Shown here: piece by piece, positions 1 through 5,249 of the stretch
Numbering within the stretch: position 1 is the first letter of the stretch
Layout: every line of letters starts with the position of its first letter
The notes under the pieces: generated by a model
The model's database searches: none
Told to the model about the DNA's origin: nothing
Seen by the model: the letters and a program-made list of their open reading frames with translations, nothing else
Program-made: the position numbers and the translations under genes
Source: Rhodospirillaceae bacterium
Lineage (GTDB): Bacteria > Pseudomonadota > Alphaproteobacteria > MPNO01 > UBA2964
NCBI GenBank assembly: GCA_018660305.1
Contig: JABJKO010000173.1
Coordinates: forward strand, 1-5,377
DNA length: 5,377 bases
Reading direction: 5' to 3'

Positions 1-1
1 A

Positions 2-214
2 TCCGCCAGCGAGCTTGGCTTAACCCATATGGACATGCCTTCCGGGGCCGGGCATGACGCTGGGCATATCGCGGGCCTCTGTCCGACCGGCATGATCTTC
101 GTGCCCTGCGAAAAAGGCATCAGCCACAATGAGGCTGAGAACGCAACGCCGGCGGACCTCGCTGCCGGTTCCCGAGTGCTCGCCGCAACGCTGGTCAAGC
201 TGGCAAATAGATAA
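2..214 (+). CDS. M20-family Zn-dependent amidohydrolase (allantoate / N-carbamoyl-amino-acid hydrolase type), 3' end only
   Basis: This is the C-terminal 70 residues of a protein whose start lies left of the window; the frame is open from base 2 to the TAA. Two blocks identify the family: PSGAGHDA (residues 13-20 of the visible part) and CPTGMIFVP...GISHNEAE (28-46). In the HyuC/AllC/beta-ureidopropionase branch of M20, the His of the GISHN motif (His42 here) is the last ligand of the two-metal centre, and the SGAGHD loop lies in the catalytic domain. Known members are cytoplasmic and hydrolyse N-carbamoyl amino acids, allantoate or ureidopropionate. The exact substrate cannot be told from this fragment. 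The internal ATGs at 29 and 35 are not real starts, because a 61-residue protein would lack most of the metal site. A same-strand oxidoreductase starts 42 bp downstream, with no terminator seen between them, so the two are probably co-transcribed. Confidence 0.86.
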   Translation, partial: SASELGLTHMDMPSGAGHDAGHIAGLCPTGMIFVPCEKGISHNEAENATPADLAAGSRVLAATLVKLANR

Positions 215-244
215 ACCAATTCAGACCCAGATCCCCCATACCCC

Positions 245-250
245 AAGGAG
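245..250 (+). promoter_or_regulatory. Strong Shine-Dalgarno for the first LLM oxidoreductase
   Basis: AAGGAG lies six bases upstream of the ATG at 257. It is the best ribosome-binding site in the window and fixes the start of the downstream gene. Confidence 0.85.
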
Positions 251-256
251 ACAATC

Positions 257-1150
257 ATGCGCATTGGCGCCATTTACCCCCAGATCGAAGTAGGTGATGA
301 CCCCGGCGCCGCGCGCGCCTTCGCCGTCGCCATGGAAGATCTCGGCTTTGACCACATTCTCGCATTTGACCATGTAGTCGGGGCCAACCCGAAGACTCAT
401 GACCTGAAGGGCCCCTACTCCAGCGACGATGCGTTTTTGGAGCCCTTCGTCATGTACGGATGGATGGCGGCCATCACCAAACGTATCGAGTTCGTCACCG
501 GCATCCTCATCGCTCCTCAGCGCCAGACGGCTTTGATTGCCAAGCAGGCGGCGACGCTGGATTTCCTCTCGGGCGGGCGATTTCGTATGGGAATCGGCGT
601 CGGCTGGAACGACGTGGAATATGAAGCGCTCGGCCAGGACTTCAGCACCCGCGGCAAGCGCTCGGAGGAGCAGATCGAACTGCTGCGTGAGCTCTGGACC
701 AAGCCGCTGGTCACCTTCAAGGGCAAGTGGGATACCATCACCGATGCCGGCCTGCTGCCGTTGCCCAAACAACGCCCCATTCCGATCTGGATCGGTGGCC
801 ACGCCGACGCGACACTCCGCCGTGCCGCCAGGATGGCGGACGGCTGGATTCCGTTGTTTCCGCCAAACGACGCCGGCATTGCGGAGATGGACAAGTTTCG
901 CGGCTACGTGGCGGACGCCGGTCGCAGCATGGATGACATCGGCATTGAGAGCTGGATCAACGTCGGCGATTACGACGACGGTTACGGTGCCAGCTACAAA
1001 ACCGAAGAAAGCTGGGTCGACTGGACGACAACCTGGAAGAGTCAGGGCGCCAGCCATATCAGCGTCAACACGATGATGGCCGGGCTGACGACAATCGACC
1101 AGCACATCGAGAAGCAGGCCCAGTTCAAGGCCGTGATCGACGGGATCTAG
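257..1150 (+). CDS. LLM class flavin/F420-dependent oxidoreductase (luciferase-like fold), copy 1
   Basis: This is a 297-residue cytoplasmic TIM-barrel oxidoreductase of the bacterial luciferase-like superfamily, close to the usual ~290-residue length. It resembles the branch that automated annotation calls 'F420-dependent, Rv2161c type'. Visible family blocks are the N-terminal strand MRIGAIYP, EDLGFDHILAFDHV (27-40), the flavin-site segment LSGGRFRMGIGVGWNDVEYEALG (104-126), and PIPIWIGG (174-181) followed by RRAARMADGWIP (188-199). Members use reduced FMN or F420 to oxygenate, oxidise or reduce small organic molecules. Sequence inspection does not decide the cofactor; in a proteobacterium FMNH2 is at least as plausible as F420. 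The strong AAGGAG supports the ATG at 257. It follows an amidohydrolase closely on the same strand. A second, clearly distinct LLM protein lies further right on the opposite strand. The substrate is unknown. Confidence 0.93.
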   Translation: MRIGAIYPQIEVGDDPGAARAFAVAMEDLGFDHILAFDHVVGANPKTHDLKGPYSSDDAFLEPFVMYGWMAAITKRIEFVTGILIAPQRQTALIAKQAATLDFLSGGRFRMGIGVGWNDVEYEALGQDFSTRGKRSEEQIELLRELWTKPLVTFKGKWDTITDAGLLPLPKQRPIPIWIGGHADATLRRAARMADGWIPLFPPNDAGIAEMDKFRGYVADAGRSMDDIGIESWINVGDYDDGYGASYKTEESWVDWTTTWKSQGASHISVNTMMAGLTTIDQHIEKQAQFKAVIDGI

Positions 1151-1209
1151 GCTTTGCCACGACAGAAAAAAGCTGGGCCCGGCGACACAAGGCTGGGCCG
1201 GTGACCGGG
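1151..1209 (+). repeat. Three degenerate ~20-bp direct-repeat units before the DUF188 gene
   Basis: Units begin at about 1151, 1172 and 1192, giving spacings of 21 and 20 bp. Units 2 and 3 share GCTGGGCC followed by GG(C/T)GAC, with one base inserted in unit 2. Unit 1 is a weaker match, GCTTTGCC then ACGACA. The third unit runs into the GTG start and also contains the 11-bp palindrome CCGGTGACCGG at 1198-1208. This may be a slipped-strand duplication or a site for a binding protein. It may also be chance in G+C-rich DNA, especially unit 1. Confidence 0.4.
1189..1192 (+). promoter_or_regulatory. Ribosome-binding site supporting the GTG start at 1201
   Basis: AAGG lies eight bases upstream of the GTG at 1201. 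It decides the start, because no ATG, GTG or TTG lies further upstream in frame and the first downstream ATG would remove the conserved DADACP motif. Confidence 0.6.
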
Positions 1210-1674
1210 CCTGCGGCGACATTACCGGAAATTTATGTCGACGCCGATGCCTGCCCGGTAAAGGACGAGGTGATGCGCGTGGCCGAGCGCCACGGGCTCA
1301 CCGTCCACATGGTCGCCAACTCCTTAATGCGTTACAGCACCCACCCGGGGGTCAATTTCGTTGTGGTGGCGGAGGGCGCCGATGCGGCGGACGACTGGAT
1401 CGCCGAGCACATTGGCGCACAGGGGATCGCGATTACCGCCGATATTCCCCTTGCCGCGCGCTGTCTCGCGGCGGGCGGCCGGGCGCTCGGACCTACGGGG
1501 AAATCATTTACGGACGACAGCATCGGTATGGCGCTGGCCATGCGTGAGCTCAAATCCGACCTGCGCGAGACAGGCGAAATCAGCGGCGCCAACCCGTCTT
1601 TTACAAAAAAAGACCGTTCACGCTTTCTCGAAACTCTCGAAAACACTGTCCAGGCGGTGCGCCGAGGGGCCTGA
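1201..1674 (+). CDS. DUF188 / UPF0178 family protein (YaiI/YqxD family), PIN-like fold
   Basis: This is a 157-residue cytoplasmic protein of typical length for the YaiI/YqxD family. Signature blocks are IYVDADACPVKDEV (residues 11-24), the family's hallmark acidic/Cys motif, then VANS near residue 40. Next come ITADIPLAARCLAAGG, the GPTGKSFTDDSIG segment, and the C-terminal SGANPSF followed by TKKDRSRF. The family is widespread in bacteria and is grouped with PIN/NYN-like nuclease folds because of its conserved aspartates; no firm biochemical role is established. The GTG start is supported by AAGG at 1189-1192. The preceding gene ends 50 bp upstream, so read-through transcription is possible, but I see no functional link to the catabolic genes. 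The 3' end faces a minus-strand gene across only 36 bp, and I see no clear hairpin terminator there. Confidence 0.94.
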   Translation: MTGPAATLPEIYVDADACPVKDEVMRVAERHGLTVHMVANSLMRYSTHPGVNFVVVAEGADAADDWIAEHIGAQGIAITADIPLAARCLAAGGRALGPTGKSFTDDSIGMALAMRELKSDLRETGEISGANPSFTKKDRSRFLETLENTVQAVRRGA

Positions 1675-1710
1675 CCGAGCCCTTTACGTGCGACCGTCCG
1701 CTACGCCAAG

Positions 1711-1893
1711 TCAGGCGCTACCGTTGCGCCAGCTACCGGAGGACTTGCACCGTTTGCAAATCCGCTCACCAGCCCACTCGCTGGGAAACTCTTCGCGGCA
1801 CTTGAGACACTGCCGTTCCTTGGCTGCAGGCACGTTATCGGCGCCCAAAACCAAGTCCGTTGCTTCAATCTGTGTATCTGCTAAATCCGTCAT
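1711..1893 (-). CDS. Small double-CxxC (zinc-ribbon-like) protein of unknown function
   Basis: This 60-residue protein has an acidic, probably flexible first half (residues 1-25). The second half is basic, with two CxxC knuckles: Cys29/Cys32 in CLKC and Cys46/Cys49 in CKRC, 13 residues apart, separated by FPSEWAGERI. That arrangement suits one zinc ion. I recognise it as the type of short conserved hypothetical protein common in alphaproteobacteria, but no function is known to me. The protein is probably cytoplasmic, since no signal peptide or membrane segment is visible. The basic tail (KRCK...WRNG) could contact nucleic acid, which is speculation. The ATG at 1893 has no good Shine-Dalgarno (it is preceded by TTTAACCCCC), so translation may be leaderless-like or weak. 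It converges on the DUF188 gene and lies 148 bp downstream of the dipeptidase on the same strand. The AT-rich upstream region suggests its own promoter. Confidence 0.72.
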   Translation of the reverse strand: MTDLADTQIEATDLVLGADNVPAAKERQCLKCREEFPSEWAGERICKRCKSSGSWRNGSA

Positions 1894-1921
1894 GGGGGTT
1901 AAATAGCGGATTTTGAACGGA

Positions 1922-1952
1922 ATTACACCCTCTTATCGCATGTTAACCACAA
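1922..1952 (-). promoter_or_regulatory. Weak promoter candidate for the small CxxC gene
   Basis: On the minus strand, TTGTGG (1947-1952) and TGTAAT (1922-1927) are separated by 19 bp, longer than the ideal 17. They lie in the most AT-rich stretch of the window (about 1905-1968). A small inverted repeat, TAATT-TTCG-AATTA (1954-1967), lies just upstream. The implied leader is about 22 bases. The match is poor, and the AT-richness is better evidence than the boxes themselves. I see no gene in the rest of the 148-bp gap (1894-2041). Confidence 0.27.
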
Positions 1953-2041
1953 TTAATTTTCGAATTACCGGTCAGCACCACTGACTCTGGCGTTGGGGTA
2001 TCAGGGGATGTATCGGGCATTCACCATACTCTCATCCCTAT

Positions 2042-3037
2042 TCACCAGGCTTCAGCCAGAAACCGGGCCCAATTTTCGCCAAGCACAGCGCGGACGCGAG
2101 GCTCTTTCCAGCCCCGGCGCAGCATGGCGCGGGTGAGGTTGGGGTAATCGGCCAGGCTCGCCATGTCGCGCGGCATGGGCGAGACCGGCCATTTGCGCTC
2201 GAACATGCGCTCACCCGTGCCACCCTCGCGGCAGAGCCAATCAAAAAACGCGGCATCCTGGCCTTGGGTGAAGTCGGTGCCAATACCAACAGCCGCCTCA
2301 CCGGCCACGTCAATTACATGCTCCATCGCGGCTACACCGTCATCGAGCGTCGTATTCTCACCGGTCGGCAGAAAAGGCGGATAAGTGGCGACACCAATAA
2401 ACCCGCCGGCATCGGCCATGGCCCGCAGCTGGTCATCGGTTTTGTTGCGGGGATGATCTAGCAACGCCGCCGGACAACAATGGGTATAGGCCGGCGGCCG
2501 GGCGCTATGGGTCAGTGTATCCGCAGCCGTACGGGCGCCAACATGGGAGAGGTCGATCAACACGCCGGCCTCGTTCATCGCGTCGATCAAGGAGCGACCA
2601 AAATCCGTGAGGCCGGTATCATCGCCGACCATGCAGCCGCAGCCCGAGAGATTACGGTTGTTGTAGGTGAGCTGCATGACCCGGACGCCGAGATCATGAA
2701 ACCGCCGCACGTTGGCGAGATCGTCGCCCACTGGCGCCGTGTTTTGAAACCCGAGGATGATGCCAACCTTGCCGGCGGCCTTCGCCTCGTGAATATGCAC
2801 GGCTTCGGTGACCGGCATCAGCAGGTCGTCGTTGGCCGCGATGCGAGCGTGCCAAGCACGGATATTGGCGAGCGTTTCATCAAACCCCTCCCACACCGCG
2901 CAAGTGCAATTAGCTGCGGTGATTCCCCCAGCCACCATTGCCTCAAGGGTGGGCCGCGACCAGTCGGAGATGACAAGGCCATCTATGACGATGGCCGCAT
3001 CATGTACCGCTGTCAGTTGGCCGGGCCTAGCCGTCAT
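2042..3037 (-). CDS. M19 (membrane/renal dipeptidase) family protein with a divergent metal site
   Basis: This is a 331-residue amidohydrolase-fold protein of the M19 dipeptidase family, near the usual bacterial length. Recognisable blocks are AAIVIDG (14-20), GIILGFQN (92-99), GVRVMQLTYNNRN (117-129), GLTDFGR (142-148), IDLSHV (161-166), THCCPA (185-190), HPRNKTDDQLRA (195-206), GIGTDF (251-256) and a C-terminal GENWARFL. By eye alignment to human renal dipeptidase it keeps the counterparts of His198 (His165), His219 (His186), Arg230 (Arg197) and Asp288 (Asp255). The N-terminal HxD pair is replaced by Leu21/Ile23, bridging Glu125 by Gln98, and His152 by Tyr125. Ordinary binuclear-zinc dipeptidase activity is therefore doubtful; a one-metal or altered amidase/lactonase role is possible. 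No signal peptide is visible, so it is probably cytoplasmic. Its ATG overlaps the upstream oxidoreductase's TGA as ATGA, with AGGGGAA upstream, indicating translational coupling. Confidence 0.9.
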   Translation of the reverse strand: MTARPGQLTAVHDAAIVIDGLVISDWSRPTLEAMVAGGITAANCTCAVWEGFDETLANIRAWHARIAANDDLLMPVTEAVHIHEAKAAGKVGIILGFQNTAPVGDDLANVRRFHDLGVRVMQLTYNNRNLSGCGCMVGDDTGLTDFGRSLIDAMNEAGVLIDLSHVGARTAADTLTHSARPPAYTHCCPAALLDHPRNKTDDQLRAMADAGGFIGVATYPPFLPTGENTTLDDGVAAMEHVIDVAGEAAVGIGTDFTQGQDAAFFDWLCREGGTGERMFERKWPVSPMPRDMASLADYPNLTRAMLRRGWKEPRVRAVLGENWARFLAEAW

Positions 3038-4005
3038 TGCAGTTTCCCCTGAACCAGCGGCATCACTTCTTTCGCGAATTTTTCCTGAGCGTCGAGCGTC
3101 GCGGCCAGCGTGGGCCGCTGAAAATTAAACACAATGCTTTTGACACCGGCCTCGCCCATAGCGGTGATATCAGCCGCCACGTCGTCGGGCTCACCAAGCA
3201 AGATATGCCGCGTGCCATCATCCGTCATAACCCCGCGTGCGTTGTCATCGTACCAGACCGCCCAGAAAGCCATATCGATAGTCGACGGATCACGGCCTGC
3301 GGCCTCCGCCATGCCGCGAATTTTGTCGGCCGCCGCGCAGTATCGCGCAACGGTATTGAGCGGGCGCTTGGGCTCCACACCAACGGGAAACCAGCCATCG
3401 CCGATTTCGGCGGTGCGCCGCATGGCGCGCGGGCTGTCCCCCCCGATCCAGATAGGAGGATGGGGTTTTTGCACCGGCTGCGGGCGAAACCAGATGTTGG
3501 AGAATTTTACGAAATCGCCATCAAACTCTGGTGCTTCGTTGGTCCAGAGCTCACGGAATGCGGCGATGTACTCGTCTGTCACCTTGCCCCGCTCATCAAA
3601 TGGTGGCGCATCGACGGCCTCAAATTCCTCGCGCATCCAGCCAGTGCCACAGCCCACCGTCACCCGCCCCTTCGACATCACGTCAATGGTTGCGAGCCAC
3701 TTCGCGGTCAGCACCGCAGGGCGATAGGGCACGACCATGACCGCGGTCAACAGGCGGGAATGCTCGGTCATGGAGGCAAGCGTCGCCATCAGGGCAATGG
3801 GTTCCAGGCAATCTCCACCATCAAAGAGGTCTGTCACGCCATTGGGCGAATAGGGGTAAAGCTGGTCCCAGGATTTCGGCAACACGATGTGATCCGGAAT
3901 GGCGATCGCCCGAAAGCCAAGATCCTCCGACTGTGTGGCGATGGCCCGAATGGCGTCCGGCTCGGCCAGTGGCCCCAGATTCGGAATCGTGATTCCCAGT
4001 TCCAT
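3034..4005 (-). CDS. LLM class flavin/F420-dependent oxidoreductase (luciferase-like fold), copy 2
   Basis: This is a 323-residue luciferase-like TIM-barrel oxidoreductase, slightly longer than copy 1 and clearly diverged from it. Family blocks are MELGITIPNLG at the N-terminus, SEDLGFRAIAIPDHI (26-40), MSKGRVTVGCGTGWMREEFEA (110-130), a PFDERG segment (135-140) before FRELWT (150-155), and RPQPVQKPHPPIWIGG (174-189) followed by RRTAEIGDGWFPVG (196-209). This is the pattern usually annotated as 'TIGR03619, F420-dependent'. Reduced FMN remains possible, particularly because a likely FMN reductase lies at the right edge. The start at 4005 is supported by GGGGAG six bases upstream. It is the first gene of a two-gene operon whose second gene is the M19 homologue (4-bp ATGA overlap), so the two products probably act on the same compound or in successive steps. 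The substrate is unknown. Confidence 0.93.
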   Translation of the reverse strand: MELGITIPNLGPLAEPDAIRAIATQSEDLGFRAIAIPDHIVLPKSWDQLYPYSPNGVTDLFDGGDCLEPIALMATLASMTEHSRLLTAVMVVPYRPAVLTAKWLATIDVMSKGRVTVGCGTGWMREEFEAVDAPPFDERGKVTDEYIAAFRELWTNEAPEFDGDFVKFSNIWFRPQPVQKPHPPIWIGGDSPRAMRRTAEIGDGWFPVGVEPKRPLNTVARYCAAADKIRGMAEAAGRDPSTIDMAFWAVWYDDNARGVMTDDGTRHILLGEPDDVAADITAMGEAGVKSIVFNFQRPTLAATLDAQEKFAKEVMPLVQGKLQ

Positions 4006-4061
4006 AATGCTCTCCCCACTTACTGCCTCAGTCTGCCTCGCCAGTGCGGCTCAACCGGGCA

Positions 4062-4090
4062 AGTTTACACCGCCCCGCTGCCGGCACCAG
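4062..4090 (-). promoter_or_regulatory. Weak promoter candidate for the LLM-dipeptidase operon
   Basis: On the minus strand, CTGGTG (4085-4090) is 17 bp upstream of TAAACT (4062-4067), which is about 55 bp from the oxidoreductase ATG. The -10 matches TATAAT at four of six positions, but the -35 is poor. It is supported mainly by its position and by overlap of the -35 with one arm of the dyad at 4083-4114. Confidence 0.25.
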
Positions 4091-4114
4091 TGCTCCACTG
4101 TTCACATTGGTGCC
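4083..4114. promoter_or_regulatory. Nested inverted repeat in the divergent intergenic region; possible operator
   Basis: The outer arms GGCACCA (4083-4089) and TGGTGCC (4108-4114) are perfect 7-bp complements with an 18-base centre. An inner perfect repeat, CAGTG-CTC-CACTG, spans 4088-4100 and overlaps the left arm. The element sits about midway between the divergent starts at 4005 and 4173, and its arms coincide with the -35 boxes of the two weak promoter candidates. That is a sensible place for a shared operator. No regulator gene is in the window, so the binding protein is unknown. The inner and outer stems cannot form simultaneously, so it could alternatively be two overlapping sites or chance. 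Confidence 0.4.
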
Positions 4115-4135
4115 AGCGCTCAAGCACGCTAGACT
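4107..4135 (+). promoter_or_regulatory. Weak promoter candidate for the acetamidase/formamidase gene
   Basis: TTGGTG (4107-4112) and TAGACT (4130-4135) are separated by exactly 17 bp. They match the sigma-70 consensus at three and four of six positions. The implied start near 4142 leaves a leader of about 30 bases before the ATG at 4173. The -35 overlaps the right arm of the dyad. Confidence 0.3.
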
Positions 4136-4172
4136 GACTCCCAACAGAGAAACACACGCCGGGGGAAATCCG

Positions 4173-5192
4173 ATGGAAATGGAAATGCGCAGCTACCCGA
4201 ATGACTGGGTGGCAGATTCGATCATGTACAAGCTTGGGGTCGGTGGCGGGTCATCCGGCAAGACCCACCGGCTGACCAAGGCGGAGCAAGGCGACTACCA
4301 CTACACCATTGGCCCCTACTCCGATCCGGTGCTGGAGATCGAGCCCGGCGATCAGGTCGTTGTCGATACGGCGGATGCCTTCGACGGCAAGATTAAATCG
4401 GAGACCGACAGCCCGACCGAATTGCTCGAGATACCATGGCTGAACCCGCAGTGCGGCCCGATCATGATCAAAGGCGCGGAAAAAGGGGACGCCATCGCTG
4501 TGCACATCGAGAAAATGGTACCGCGCGGTGATCAGCCCCGTGGTACCTGCGCCATGATCCCGGAATTCGGGGCACTCACCGGCACCTACTACACCGCGAC
4601 CCTCAATGAACCGCTGCCCGAGAAGGTGCGCAAGATCGTGGTGGATGAAGAGAACGTCTACTGGTCGGACCGAGTAACCCTGCCGTACAGGCCACACATC
4701 GGCACCCTGTCGCTATCACCCCAGATTGACAGCATCAACTCTCTGACGCCTGACAACCACGGCGGCAATATGGACCTGCCCGATATGGGCCCGGGTACCA
4801 TCACCTACCTGCCCGTGCGCTCGCCCGGAGCGCGGCTCTTTATCGGCGATGCGCACGCCTGCCAGGGCGATGGCGAGGTCTGTGGGGTCGCGGTGGAATA
4901 CGCGACCACGACGACTATTACCGTTGACCTGATCAAGGGCTGGAACATCGAATGGCCGCGCCTTGAAGCGGATGACTTCATCATGGCCATCGGCAGCACG
5001 CGCCCGCTGGAGGACGCAACCCGCATCGCCTATCGCGAGCTGATCCGCTGGATGGTCGCCGACCACGGCTTTGATCAGTGGGACGCCTACATGATGCTGA
5101 GCCAGTGCGGCAGAGTACGCCTCGGCAACTTTGTGGACCCGAAATACACAGTGGGCGCCGCCGTCTCGAAAAAGTATCTGGCCCCCAAGTGA
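4173..5192 (+). CDS. Acetamidase/formamidase family amidohydrolase
   Basis: This is a 339-residue cytoplasmic protein of the FmdA/AmdA (acetamidase/formamidase) family, within the normal length range. Family members hydrolyse short amides to the acid and ammonia. Diagnostic blocks are DNHGGNMD (194-201) and GDAHACQGDGEVCG (225-238), which carry the conserved His/Asp/Glu residues of the family core. An N-terminal beta-rich region (about 40-115) includes EPGDQVVVDTADAFDG (57-72), and the C-terminal TTTITVDLIKGW segment (246-257) follows. The frame is open to an ATG at 4044. I chose 4173 because GGGGGAA lies five bases upstream, the protein starts resembling the family only after that Met, and the extension would cover the putative promoter and dyad. 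ATGs at 4179 and 4185 are possible alternatives. It is transcribed divergently from the LLM/M19 operon, suggesting shared control. The natural amide substrate is not evident. Confidence 0.93.
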   Translation: MEMEMRSYPNDWVADSIMYKLGVGGGSSGKTHRLTKAEQGDYHYTIGPYSDPVLEIEPGDQVVVDTADAFDGKIKSETDSPTELLEIPWLNPQCGPIMIKGAEKGDAIAVHIEKMVPRGDQPRGTCAMIPEFGALTGTYYTATLNEPLPEKVRKIVVDEENVYWSDRVTLPYRPHIGTLSLSPQIDSINSLTPDNHGGNMDLPDMGPGTITYLPVRSPGARLFIGDAHACQGDGEVCGVAVEYATTTTITVDLIKGWNIEWPRLEADDFIMAIGSTRPLEDATRIAYRELIRWMVADHGFDQWDAYMMLSQCGRVRLGNFVDPKYTVGAAVSKKYLAPK

Positions 5193-5249
5193 GCACAGGA
5201 GAGGCCGCCACCGAGGGCCGCATTCGTCAGGTAGACTTCAAATAATCCG

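Noticed and set aside
221..1222. 333-codon minus-strand open frame antisense to the first LLM gene
   Set aside because: It shows no recognisable motif, fully overlaps a well-supported gene and runs into the next one.
1626..1643. Tandem 9-bp repeat TCTCGAAAC / TCTCGAAAA
   Set aside because: It lies in frame within the DUF188 gene and encodes an ordinary Leu-Glu repeat in the C-terminal helix. Chance codon repetition explains it.
1361..1906. 181-codon plus-strand open frame overlapping the DUF188 and CxxC genes
   Set aside because: The product is Arg/Ser/Pro-rich with no motif, and both overlapped genes have better support.
2005..2038. GGGATG...CATCCC inverted repeat downstream of the M19 gene as a terminator
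   Set aside because: It has only a six-base stem with a 22-base loop and no U-tract in the direction of transcription, so it is too weak to call.
2480..3052. 190-codon plus-strand open frame inside the M19 gene
   Set aside because: It is a shadow of the minus-strand coding sequence, which carries the M19 motifs.
3037..4137. 366-codon plus-strand open frame antisense to the second LLM gene, longer than the gene itself
   Set aside because: The translation is rich in His, Arg and Pro with no family resemblance, while the minus-strand product has clear LLM motifs, a good Shine-Dalgarno and operon coupling. High G+C readily gives long antisense frames.
4044..4172. N-terminal extension of the amidase to the ATG at 4044 (43 extra residues)
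   Set aside because: The extension looks like random translated intergenic DNA, has no family counterpart and would cover the dyad and promoter region. The ATG at 4173 has GGGGGAA correctly spaced.
5193..5249. Terminator between the convergent amidase and FMN reductase genes
   Set aside because: The GGCC repeats at 5203 and 5216 give only a four-base stem without a T-run. Nothing else is seen in this gap.
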